This document shows positions 37,717-46,298 of a stretch of DNA of 64,000 bases, in pieces; position 1 is the stretch's first letter, and every line of letters starts with the position of its first letter. The stretch comes from Pseudopedobacter saltans DSM 12145. GTDB lineage: Bacteria > Bacteroidota > Bacteroidia > Sphingobacteriales > Sphingobacteriaceae. The stretch spans positions 2,914,001 to 2,978,000 of the forward strand of contig NC_015177.1 of assembly GCF_000190735.1 (NCBI RefSeq), written 5' to 3'. The position numbers were made by a program, and so were the translations under genes. Below the pieces are notes generated by a model that was not told the origin of the DNA, did no database searches, and saw only the letters and a list, made by a program, of their open reading frames with translations.

Positions 37717-39516
37717 ATGTTCGACTATAAAGCATATCTTAAGAATATACCGCACAAGCCCGGCATTTATCAATATTATAATGACGAAGGAGAAATTATA
37801 TATATTGGCAAAGCTAAAGATCTAAAAAACCGCGTCAGCTCCTATTTCATTAAGGACACTTATAAAATTAACTCCAAAACGAAAGTATTAGTCGGCAAAA
37901 TCAGAGATATCAAATTTACAATCGTTGATTCTGAAGTCGATGCATGGCTTTTGGAAAACAGCCTGATTAAAAAGCATAAGCCAAGGTATAATGTCTTATT
38001 AAAAGATGATAAAACCTATCCCTGGATTGTAATAAAAAATGAACGGTTCCCCAGAATACAATGGACCAGAAGGATTATAAAGGACGGTTCAAAATATCTG
38101 GGGCCTTATCCTTCTGTTGCCATGATGCATTCCATTTTGGATCTCATCAAGGAAAGTTATCAGCTAAGAACATGCAATCTGGCATTGACTCCTCCCAATA
38201 TAGCAGCAGGAAAATTTAGGGCGTGTTTAGAGTATCAAATAGGTAACTGCAAAGCCCCTTGCGAAGGTTTACAAACAGAAGAAGATTACAGAAACTCGAT
38301 TAACGAGATTAAAGATATTCTAAACGGCAAGACGGGCCAGGTTGTCCGTCAACTTAAAGATAAAATAAGTGAAGCAGCCAGTAGCTTGAATTTCGAGGTT
38401 GCTCATCAATTGCAGAAAAAATACGAGCTTCTTGAGAAATACCAAAGCAAATCAACAGTCGTTAATTCGTCCATAACAGAGGTGGACGTATTTAGCATAG
38501 CCTCTGAAGAAAAAATTGCATTTGTAAATTTTTTGAAGGTAATGCATGGTACTATTACTCAAACACAAACTATAGAAATTAAAAAATGTCTGGACGAAAG
38601 TGATGAAGAGTTACTTGCTTTAGCAATCTCAGAATTCAGAAATAGATATAAAAGCCGATCAAGAGAAATCATCGTCCCTTTTAATATCGATATAGAGGAT
38701 GCGAACCTTAAATTTACCGTACCTAAAGCCGGGGAGAAAAAAAGTCTGCTTGATCTCTCTTTAAAAAATGTGCTTTTCTTTAAAAAAGATAAAATAGAAC
38801 AATACGAAAAGTTAAATCCTGATATTAAAACGGAGCGACTACTGACTAAAATGCAGAAAGACCTGCATCTTACAGAGCTTCCTAAGCATATAGAATGTTT
38901 TGATAATTCGAATTTCCAGGGCAAATATCCGGTGTCTTCTATTGTTGTATTTAAAGATGCTAAACCTTCCAAAAAAGACTACAGGCACTTTAATGTAAAA
39001 ACTGTGGAAGGGCCTAATGATTTCGCAACAATGGAAGAAGCTGTTTATAGACGATATAAGAGAGTCTTGGAAGAAAACCAGCCATTACCTCAGCTTGTGG
39101 TTATAGACGGCGGGAAAGGCCAATTATCATCAGCTGTTAAGAGCTTAAAAAAGCTTGGTATATACGAAAAACTAGCCGTCATTGGAATTGCAAAAAGATT
39201 AGAAGAATTGTACTATCCTGGCGATCAATATCCATTACATTTGGATAAAAAGTCAGAAACTTTAAAAGTCATCCAACATTTAAGAGACGAAGCACACCGA
39301 TTTGGTATTACTTTCCATAGGAAAAAACGCGATCAGGGCACACTTAAAACCGAACTTGAAATGATTGAAGGTATTGGTAAAAAGACGTCGGAAAATTTAC
39401 TAACAAGCTTTAAATCTGTAAAAAGGATAAAAGAGGCAACCGAAGAACAACTTTTAACCGTTGTAAATAAAAAGCAAGCAAAGTCTATTATTGACTTCTT
39501 TAGTGTACAAAACTAA
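37717..39516 (+). CDS. uvrC: Excinuclease ABC subunit C
   Basis: This 599-residue nuclease makes both incisions in nucleotide excision repair. Domains: GIY-YIG (about 12-90; GIYQYYNDEGEIIYIGKAKDLKNR), a Cys-rich part with CLEYQIGNCKAPC, UVR motif (about 205-240), the RNase H-like second nuclease (about 380-540; CFDNSNFQG and LVVIDGGKGQL supply the acidic residues), and a C-terminal helix-hairpin-helix domain (IEGIGKKTSENLL). It is complete and monocistronic; its stop codon overlaps the terminator stem. Confidence 0.97.
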   Translation: MFDYKAYLKNIPHKPGIYQYYNDEGEIIYIGKAKDLKNRVSSYFIKDTYKINSKTKVLVGKIRDIKFTIVDSEVDAWLLENSLIKKHKPRYNVLLKDDKTYPWIVIKNERFPRIQWTRRIIKDGSKYLGPYPSVAMMHSILDLIKESYQLRTCNLALTPPNIAAGKFRACLEYQIGNCKAPCEGLQTEEDYRNSINEIKDILNGKTGQVVRQLKDKISEAASSLNFEVAHQLQKKYELLEKYQSKSTVVNSSITEVDVFSIASEEKIAFVNFLKVMHGTITQTQTIEIKKCLDESDEELLALAISEFRNRYKSRSREIIVPFNIDIEDANLKFTVPKAGEKKSLLDLSLKNVLFFKKDKIEQYEKLNPDIKTERLLTKMQKDLHLTELPKHIECFDNSNFQGKYPVSSIVVFKDAKPSKKDYRHFNVKTVEGPNDFATMEEAVYRRYKRVLEENQPLPQLVVIDGGKGQLSSAVKSLKKLGIYEKLAVIGIAKRLEELYYPGDQYPLHLDKKSETLKVIQHLRDEAHRFGITFHRKKRDQGTLKTELEMIEGIGKKTSENLLTSFKSVKRIKEATEEQLLTVVNKKQAKSIIDFFSVQN

Positions 39517-39544
39517 AAAGCCAATCTGAACAGATTGGCTTTTT
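39515..39544. terminator. Terminator between uvrC and gldN
   Basis: AAAAAGCCAATCTG (39515-39528) pairs perfectly with CAGATTGGCTTTTT (39531-39544). It begins inside the uvrC stop codon and has A and T tails on both sides, so it serves both convergent genes. Confidence 0.92.
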
Positions 39545-39569
39545 AAATTTCAAAATTGTATAACTTAAA

Positions 39570-40463
39570 TTAGTATTCCCATAAGTCCTGATCGTACTGC
39601 ATCAAGTTATTTTTTATTCTATCCGCTTCAAGCAGCTTATCAACTCCATTCGCTAGATCTTTGCGATCTTTAATTCTGATATCTTCAGGATTCGACTCTT
39701 TACTAATTATACTGGTGAAAAATCTCAATTGCATAGCGTCATCAAAGCTGTAACCAATTTTATCATTGGCATGTGCTATGTTATACTTACACAGCCTGTC
39801 TCTGATAGATGGATAATTAATCCAAACTACAGGCTGCATATTCAGTAATAAATCACCAAGATTTTCACCTCCTCCCGGACCACCATTTCCACCGGGTAAG
39901 GCAGGGCCTGTATTTAAATTAATTGAATTCGGTACTATAACGGCTATACCAACAATAAAAGGTTTAAACTCTGATCTGTTTTTATCAAAATACCAATCCT
40001 CTACGATTCTAAGGCCAAATCTCACGTTTTTCTCATAATCACTAAATTCCTCATCACTAACAATGCCTAAAGTAGTTAAAGCACCATCTATAGTAGCACT
40101 ATCTACCTCCATGGTAAATTGGTCGGAATTATAACCGTCCATTTTACCGGATCTAACCTCATCTAATATAATTCTAATAATATTTTTCCTGGGATCTGCG
40201 GCTACAAGATATTTATTGGCATTTTCTGCGAAGAAAACATCCCTCCAAATCCTCTTACTGTAAGTAACATCGTCTGCCTTAACCTTTGGTAACGCGGGTG
40301 CACAATTGATACTGTCTTTGGAAACATTCTTATCGAACTTTACAGAATCCGCGAAATCATGAACAGACTTAACAACAGTCTTTTTCTTCTTTTCACTTTG
40401 TGCATTAACTTGAGTTAAAGCACAAAGCATTAATATCACAGAAAAAATTCCTTTTCTAATCAT
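39570..40463 (-). CDS. gldN: Gliding motility/T9SS protein GldN (PorN)
   Basis: This 297-residue periplasmic protein has a signal peptide (cleavage near VNAQ, about residue 22) and the GldN pattern KRIWRDVFFAENANKYLVAADP split by short gaps, VRFGLRIVEDWYFDKNRSEF, and DRLCKYNIAHANDKIGYSFDDAM. With GldK it forms the periplasmic ring of the type IX secretion machine. It starts 1 base after the gldM stop codon, the last gene of gldKLMN. Confidence 0.95.
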   Translation of the reverse strand: MIRKGIFSVILMLCALTQVNAQSEKKKKTVVKSVHDFADSVKFDKNVSKDSINCAPALPKVKADDVTYSKRIWRDVFFAENANKYLVAADPRKNIIRIILDEVRSGKMDGYNSDQFTMEVDSATIDGALTTLGIVSDEEFSDYEKNVRFGLRIVEDWYFDKNRSEFKPFIVGIAVIVPNSINLNTGPALPGGNGGPGGGENLGDLLLNMQPVVWINYPSIRDRLCKYNIAHANDKIGYSFDDAMQLRFFTSIISKESNPEDIRIKDRKDLANGVDKLLEADRIKNNLMQYDQDLWEY

Positions 40464-40464
40464 C

Positions 40465-42009
40465 TTATCTTCCTATTTGGATACTCACAGGAGTTTCTAA
40501 ATTTACAGTTTTGCCAGTTTCACCTACAGCAGATATATTTAAGAAATAAATAACATCTCCCGGAGCCAAATTACTGATTACCTGCTTCACCTGACCGGCA
40601 AAATTATCATCATTAGATTGAATGATAACTGCGTCCTGTCTCGGCTTTTGTGCAAACAATGTAAATTTGCTGATCCTATATTTAAAATCAAAATCAAAAT
40701 TTCTTAATTCAGCGTCAAGTTTCCCCGTACTCTTTGCAGTAGCCGCACTTACAACTCCAGAAGCCTTTCCTGCAAATGTAGCAATCGGAGGAGGAACCTC
40801 TTTTATCCTGAACTTTGTGGTTCCCAATACTTGAGATTTACCAGGCGCCAACTCTGCTGAAACAGTAACAATGGCTTCATTTCCTCCGGATACTTTAGCA
40901 ACATACTTCCCATTTGACCCCGATAAAGATCCTCCCGTCATGTTCACCTTCAACTTCTCTTTTGGAATACCTGGTGCCGAAACAGAAATAGGATTATCAG
41001 GACCAATATAAAGAACGTTCATTTTATCTGGAGAAACCACTGCAGAAGGTCTTGCTACCGTATAACTTTGTTCTGGTGTCTCATAAGTTTTAACGGTTCC
41101 ATCGGTTTGTTGAACTCTAATAGTACCCTTCCATTTAAATTCTCCTTCACTATTGGTATTTATAGTATAAACACCTCTTCCATCTTTTGTTGATAATTTG
41201 GAACCATTAACAGTAATATCTGGATTTTGCTTTGAATCATATGCCGTTAAGAAAACTTCCGCAGAATAGGGCTGTCCCTGAATCACATAAGATGTTGGGG
41301 CAACTGCAACCGCTGCAAATGCATCCAAAGTAACTAATGCTTCGTCCATTTTTGAAAGAAATTTCCTAACTACAACGTTCTCCGCATTCTTTACATCTGT
41401 TTGAATCTTAGAAAGAATGGTAATCGTAGCTGTTAAAGGCGTTCCATCACCAAAATTACTTTGTTCCCAATTTTTTCTGGTACCGTCATTAGCGGGTTTA
41501 GCCGGGTCTACCGCCTCTAAAGAAAATGCAACAGATGCTTTGTCTTTCGGATCAACTAACGCCAATAATTTCTCTCTAGTCTTGTTTATCTTCTTCTTTA
41601 ATTCCTCACCCTTCTTCTGATTAATCATAATACGTGGAGAAACGTCCAAATCATCCCGCTTATTAAGTTCACCTGTTTCCGGGTTTCTACCACCACCTTC
41701 CGTCTCTAAAGTTTTCTTTAAATTATCTACGTACGCAAATAATTCTCCTGCAACAGTTTTAGCTTGATTTATTTTATCTAAAATTGGTTTTGCTCTCTCC
41801 GGATTCTCTTTCATCTTAGTTTGTTCGAAGGCATTTACCGCCTGATCCAAACTTTGACTCACATATTCTGTTGAGGTAACCAAACTATTATTTAAGGTAG
41901 AAAATGCATTTAGAATGGTATCAGATACGTTTAATGCCAACATTGCCATTAATACCAGATACATGATACCAATCATCTTCTGCCTTGGGGTTTCCTTACC
42001 ACCTGCCAT
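40465..42009 (-). CDS. gldM: Gliding motility/T9SS motor protein GldM (PorM)
   Basis: This 514-residue protein has one N-terminal membrane helix (about 11-31; MIGIMYLVLMAMLALNVSD) and a long periplasmic part built of several beta domains. The family start GGKETPRQKMIGIMYLVLMA is split over the helix. GldM forms a dimeric rod that transmits rotation from GldL to the outer-membrane ring. Encoded between gldL and gldN. Confidence 0.96.
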   Translation of the reverse strand: MAGGKETPRQKMIGIMYLVLMAMLALNVSDTILNAFSTLNNSLVTSTEYVSQSLDQAVNAFEQTKMKENPERAKPILDKINQAKTVAGELFAYVDNLKKTLETEGGGRNPETGELNKRDDLDVSPRIMINQKKGEELKKKINKTREKLLALVDPKDKASVAFSLEAVDPAKPANDGTRKNWEQSNFGDGTPLTATITILSKIQTDVKNAENVVVRKFLSKMDEALVTLDAFAAVAVAPTSYVIQGQPYSAEVFLTAYDSKQNPDITVNGSKLSTKDGRGVYTINTNSEGEFKWKGTIRVQQTDGTVKTYETPEQSYTVARPSAVVSPDKMNVLYIGPDNPISVSAPGIPKEKLKVNMTGGSLSGSNGKYVAKVSGGNEAIVTVSAELAPGKSQVLGTTKFRIKEVPPPIATFAGKASGVVSAATAKSTGKLDAELRNFDFDFKYRISKFTLFAQKPRQDAVIIQSNDDNFAGQVKQVISNLAPGDVIYFLNISAVGETGKTVNLETPVSIQIGR

Positions 42010-42050
42010 TTTTTAACATTTAAAAGTTTAACAAATAAAGAATTAAAAAA

Positions 42051-42857
42051 CTACGCGCGTGGTTGGTTCATTGCTGAAAGCATATTACCGTAAACCGCAT
42101 TTAAGCTAGCAAGGTTTTTAGATAATTTCCCAACCTCCTCTTTAAACTGCTTAGAATCGTCTAAAGACTCGTTAAAATTCTGCATTGTTTCAGATAAGTT
42201 TTGATAAAACTTATTCATAGCTTTCAAATGTGCGTTAGAATCTTGTAATTCTAATTCATAAACTGCATTTAAGGCAGATATATTCTTACCCAAGTTAGTA
42301 ACCTGTGTATAGTATTCTTTGGAAGCCTGCGATGCCTGAGCCACTTCTAGCACTCCTGCACTCGCTTTTTCTGCTGCTTGACCTAAACCTTCTACTTTTG
42401 AAGAAGCGGAAGATATTTTGTTTGCAAAATCCGCTGTTGCTACTGAAGCATCTGCCGCATTAGAAATAGCCGCAATTTTAGAACTGAAGTTATCCAGCCC
42501 TTCTCTTACTTTAGCAGCAAAATCGTCTCCGATTTTTAAGTCTGGAAAAGCAGCTCCTCCGCCAACATTTCCTTTAATCTCTAATTCATTAAGTTTTACT
42601 GCTTTATGCATATCCGGTAAATCACCTGCAAAGTCGTCTGATAATTGAGGATAAACTTTCTCCCATTTTGGATCTTTATGAGGCGGCTGAAATCCCATCA
42701 AAAAAAACAGCAATGCCTCTACTAAAAGACCCGCAGATATAACCATACCCCCACCTGGCCAGTGCATAATTTTAAACAACGCTCCAATAATTACCACAGT
42801 AGCACCCCAAGATACAATCGCATCCATGGTCACTTTAAATTTTTTCTTTCCAGCCAT
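42051..42857 (-). CDS. gldL: Gliding motility/T9SS motor protein GldL (PorL)
   Basis: This 268-residue inner-membrane protein has two helices (about 15-31 and 38-55) joined by HWPGGG, and a cytoplasmic helical tail (about 60-268). Glu47 in the second helix corresponds in context to the conserved glutamate that takes part in proton use by the motor. GldL and GldM form the proton-driven motor of T9SS and gliding. Encoded 39 bases after gldK. Confidence 0.96.
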   Translation of the reverse strand: MAGKKKFKVTMDAIVSWGATVVIIGALFKIMHWPGGGMVISAGLLVEALLFFLMGFQPPHKDPKWEKVYPQLSDDFAGDLPDMHKAVKLNELEIKGNVGGGAAFPDLKIGDDFAAKVREGLDNFSSKIAAISNAADASVATADFANKISSASSKVEGLGQAAEKASAGVLEVAQASQASKEYYTQVTNLGKNISALNAVYELELQDSNAHLKAMNKFYQNLSETMQNFNESLDDSKQFKEEVGKLSKNLASLNAVYGNMLSAMNQPRA

Positions 42858-42896
42858 AATTTACGCCAAGATTTTAGTTTTTATTTTTTTGTTTAG

Positions 42897-44252
42897 TTAA
42901 GGTTTCATGCGACTTGGTTTATCTTTGATGTCCCTTCCAACGAAAGGAGTAACACATCTAAAACCAATTGAAGAACGGGCCGAGTCAGGATACTCATAAG
43001 ATTTTGCAGAATTTTGCAGAAAATATCCTATATCTTTCCATGATCCTCCTTTAACCACCCTTCTTTTATCATAATCCGGGTCGCCTTCTTTAACAGCTTT
43101 ATCATAAGAAGGGTTCAGCGTATTTATATAAGCTGTTGCGGTTGGATTATATATTGAACTGGTCCATTCTGCAACGTTTCCAGCCATATTGTAAAGCCCG
43201 TAATCATTAGGGAAATAGGATTTCGCGTAAACTGTAAATGCTCCACCATCATCTATATAATTTCCTCTACCAGGTTTAAAGTTCGCCAATAAACATCCTT
43301 TCGCATTTCTGATATATGGCCCTCCCCAAGGATAAGTTGTACCAACTCTTCCTCCTCTGGCGGCATATTCAAATTGAGCTTCAGTAGGTAGATCATAATC
43401 CAGCCTGGAAGGAAGATTTCTTGAAGTCTTATAAGCTTCGTTCAAGCGGGATCTCCAAACGGTAAATGCTTTTGCTTGTTTCCAGCTTACTCCAACCACA
43501 GGATAATTAGCAAAAGAAGGATGTGAAAAATATCCTTTTGTCATTGGGTCATTCTGGGCATACGTAAAATCAGATATCCAAACTAAAGTATCGGGATAAA
43601 CATAAACTTCTTCCTTTACTATAAATTGGTCCCTGGTTACTCCCAAACCATTTTTATTTCTATTTGGATCACGAGCACCTCTCATATCCGCAGCTTTTCT
43701 ATAATCTATCCATTCATAATCATATTTCAACTGCTCAACATTCAATTCCTTTTTACCAAAGAAACGTTCGTTATCCTGATAATACATATTTTTATTAAGC
43801 TCTTCTACTAGAGCTTTATCTCCCCAAATCCCTTTACCTGACTGAACTTTTTTCCAATCTATAAAAGTAGCCCCTGTATTGGCATCTTTACCTTTGGGTT
43901 TTAACATATACTTATCAGCTCCGTTTCCCAGTCTTTTTACTGCGATAGAGTCTCTAACCCAATGTACAAACTGCTTATACTCACTATTAGTGATTTCAGT
44001 TTCGTCCATGTAGAAAGCCGAAATAGTAACTTGTTTATTTTGTGGGAATTGAGATATGGTGACATCCTGGTCAACCTGCCCCATAACAAAAGTTCCTGCA
44101 GGAATATAAACCATTCCGTAAGGTACCTCCTGTCTAACTGCTTTTTGAGATTTAACTCCGGTCAACTCTCCTCGTCCACCAGTTGTTCCTCCCCCACAAC
44201 CTACCAACAATCCTAATGATATTAATAGTACTGATGAGTATATAATCTTCAT
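42897..44252 (-). CDS. gldK: Gliding motility/T9SS lipoprotein GldK (PorK)
   Basis: This 451-residue lipoprotein (LVGC, Cys19) has a formylglycine-generating-enzyme/sulfatase-modifying fold (about 45-440): PAGTFVMGQ, ISAFYMDETEITNSEY, YDLPTEAQFEYAARGG, YNMAGNVAEW and VVKGGSW. The fold is structural here; the catalytic cysteines of true FGE are not obvious. GldK and GldN form the large periplasmic ring of T9SS. First gene of gldKLMN; the 258 bases upstream hold no gene. Confidence 0.96.
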   Translation of the reverse strand: MKIIYSSVLLISLGLLVGCGGGTTGGRGELTGVKSQKAVRQEVPYGMVYIPAGTFVMGQVDQDVTISQFPQNKQVTISAFYMDETEITNSEYKQFVHWVRDSIAVKRLGNGADKYMLKPKGKDANTGATFIDWKKVQSGKGIWGDKALVEELNKNMYYQDNERFFGKKELNVEQLKYDYEWIDYRKAADMRGARDPNRNKNGLGVTRDQFIVKEEVYVYPDTLVWISDFTYAQNDPMTKGYFSHPSFANYPVVGVSWKQAKAFTVWRSRLNEAYKTSRNLPSRLDYDLPTEAQFEYAARGGRVGTTYPWGGPYIRNAKGCLLANFKPGRGNYIDDGGAFTVYAKSYFPNDYGLYNMAGNVAEWTSSIYNPTATAYINTLNPSYDKAVKEGDPDYDKRRVVKGGSWKDIGYFLQNSAKSYEYPDSARSSIGFRCVTPFVGRDIKDKPSRMKP

Positions 44253-44510
44253 TTTTTTCTGTTACAATTTTCTGTCTTTTTGACGCGCGCTAAATTAGCT
44301 ATTACACATTAACTTTGAGGTAATTTTAAACAATAATTTCGTGAAAACCTAAAAAACGATCTGATGCAAAAATCAAGTCTGTTCGCAATTACTAAAAAAA
44401 CGTTTAAAAATATAATCTCAATTTCATTTTATCAATACCAAATATAGGGTATTTTCAAATGTTTATATAAACCGTAATACGAGAACACCCCTTTTTAGGT
44501 TTCAAAAAAA
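44253..44510. promoter_or_regulatory. Gene-free leader upstream of gldK
   Basis: About 260 AT-rich bases precede gldK. They contain a GACGCGCGC stretch (44281-44289) and, on the minus strand, a possible -7 element (TAATTTAG) near 44290-44297, but no convincing -33 partner. I see no gene or repeat in it. Confidence 0.35.
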
Positions 44511-44532
44511 AACCGCGGTAAAGACCGCGGTT
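44511..44532 (-). terminator. Terminator downstream of hemD
   Basis: AACCGCGGT (44511-44519) pairs with ACCGCGGTT (44524-44532) with a 4-base loop. On the minus strand the stem is followed by a run of T (the A run at 44504-44512 on the plus strand), so it ends the BamA-like - DUF4271 - hemD transcript. Confidence 0.9.
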
Positions 44533-44551
44533 ATATAATTTATTTAGTTTA

Positions 44552-45319
44552 TTATTTTATCGACTTAATGTATTGCTCTATAGCCATAGTCATAGACGGC
44601 GCTTCTGGCGTTGGCGCAGGTATATCCAAAATCAATCCGGCATCTAAAATTGCTTGTCGGGTAGTATTTCCAAAAGCAGCTATTCGGGTTTTATTCTGTT
44701 TAAAATCCGGGAAGTTTGTAAATAAAGACTGAACGCTTGACGGGCTGAAGAAAACTATGATATCATAAAAAACATCAGCTAAATCGGATAAATCAGACAC
44801 CACCGTTCTGAATAATACCGCAGGCGTAAAATCAATACCCTGATTTCTTAAAAACACTTCTGTCGCCTCTGCAGCTACATCAGAACAAGGATAAAGGAAT
44901 TTTTCACCGCTGTGTTTTTTCAATACATCCGCTAAATCCTTAGCGGTTTGTTTACCGAAAAAAATCTTTCTTTTTCGGTATTGAATGTATTTTTGCAAAT
45001 ACAATGCAATAGATTCCGAAATACAGAAATACTTCATATCCGCAGGAACTTCATACCTCATTTCTTCGCAAACTCGAAAAAAATGATCAGCTGCATTTTT
45101 GCTTGTTAAAATTACGGCAGTAAAGTCTGGTAAGTTTATCTTGTCTTTTCTAACGTCTTTCGCGGGCACACCTTCCACGTGAATAAAAGATCTGAAATCA
45201 ATTTTCAAATTCATTGACGCGGCTAAATCATAATAAGGTGATTTTTTACTTTCCGGTTCTGGTAAAGTAACCAAAATGCTTTTTACTTTAGTCTTTCTAT
45301 CTTCCACCTGAGATTGCAT
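44552..45319 (-). CDS. hemD: Uroporphyrinogen-III synthase
   Basis: This 255-residue cytoplasmic enzyme closes hydroxymethylbilane to uroporphyrinogen III in heme synthesis. It shows the two-lobed pattern of the family: AVILTSKNAADHFF in the first lobe, and FLYPCSDVAAEATEVFL, IIVFFSPSSVQSLF and AAFGNTTRQAILDAG in the second. Conservation is low in this family, so the call rests on motif order. It is encoded 11 bases after the DUF4271 gene. Confidence 0.88.
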   Translation of the reverse strand: MQSQVEDRKTKVKSILVTLPEPESKKSPYYDLAASMNLKIDFRSFIHVEGVPAKDVRKDKINLPDFTAVILTSKNAADHFFRVCEEMRYEVPADMKYFCISESIALYLQKYIQYRKRKIFFGKQTAKDLADVLKKHSGEKFLYPCSDVAAEATEVFLRNQGIDFTPAVLFRTVVSDLSDLADVFYDIIVFFSPSSVQSLFTNFPDFKQNKTRIAAFGNTTRQAILDAGLILDIPAPTPEAPSMTMAIEQYIKSIK

Positions 45320-45330
45320 AAATATATTTT

Positions 45331-46296
45331 TTATATATTAAGAGCTTTTATTAGTATTATGATAGGACATAATTCAAAGGTGCAAAGGTACAGAAATAAA
45401 TAAAATTTCGAAAGTTTATATCGAGACAATATATTTATCCCTACTCTAAACAGTTGAAGAACAAAACTAAGGCATAAAAAAGCTATTCCACCCCATAAAA
45501 ACCAAATATTACTATTCACACTTAACGTAAAAAATATAACAAGAGGTATAAATAATAAAGAAGCGTTAAAAAAAGACAGGTAAATGCTATTTACATATTC
45601 TCTCGTTATCTTCTGTACATTGAAGAAATGCCCCAGAAGTCTCAAACCTAAAATCTTTATTGCCAAAGCCAGGCCAAAAAAAACAGATACAAAAAGAAAA
45701 AGGTTAAATCCTTTTAAATCAGAAGGAACTCCATATCGATCTAAAGCAACGTATGCAAAAAGACCTATAAAAAAGGAATACAATACATACGAAAACAAAA
45801 AGTACCATGAACTTAGAATATTCTCTTCCTTATTAATTTGCGAAAACGTCCTGTCGTCATAAAAAGCTTGAAAAATTAATGACATCTTCTTTCCAAAAAC
45901 GAGTCTTAGAATTGCAAAACAAATGATAAGAAAGATTAACACCAAAATTTCCCAGGTCGGATATTTCACAACCAATTTACCTTCTTTATACTCCTCTTTT
46001 TTTATTTGTTTTGGTCCCTGATGTAAAAAAGTATGATCGTGAACAATGTGCTTCTCCAGCATCTCCTTTACAAATAAATTCTCCCGTTTTGGATCTGGTG
46101 CTACAAACATCCAGGTTAAGGAGTCCCGAACATGTTTGGCTTGTGCCAATTGTGCAGAATCTAATCTAACATAAGTATAACTTCTTCGATACTGGGCAAC
46201 GGTATCTTTTGGAGCGGTTAGAGAATCTGTTTGCGCATAGCCCTGCAAAAAAGTTCCCAATACAAACAAGAAAAACAAAAATCTCCTAAAGATCAT
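45331..46296 (-). CDS. DUF4271 integral membrane protein
   Basis: This 321-residue protein has a signal peptide (about 1-21), a periplasmic stretch (about 22-110) and about seven membrane helices (from about 118 to the end). The sequence resembles DUF4271, a family confined largely to Bacteroidota and of unknown function. It lies 2 bases after a BamA-like gene and 11 bases before hemD, so the three form one transcript. Confidence 0.75.
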   Translation of the reverse strand: MIFRRFLFFLFVLGTFLQGYAQTDSLTAPKDTVAQYRRSYTYVRLDSAQLAQAKHVRDSLTWMFVAPDPKRENLFVKEMLEKHIVHDHTFLHQGPKQIKKEEYKEGKLVVKYPTWEILVLIFLIICFAILRLVFGKKMSLIFQAFYDDRTFSQINKEENILSSWYFLFSYVLYSFFIGLFAYVALDRYGVPSDLKGFNLFLFVSVFFGLALAIKILGLRLLGHFFNVQKITREYVNSIYLSFFNASLLFIPLVIFFTLSVNSNIWFLWGGIAFLCLSFVLQLFRVGINILSRYKLSKFYLFLYLCTFELCPIIILIKALNI

Positions 46297-46298
46297 AT

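Noticed and set aside
42897-44252. Formylglycine-generating enzyme that would serve PUL sulfatases
   Set aside because: The neighbours gldL, gldM and gldN and the lipoprotein signal identify it as GldK, which only shares the fold.
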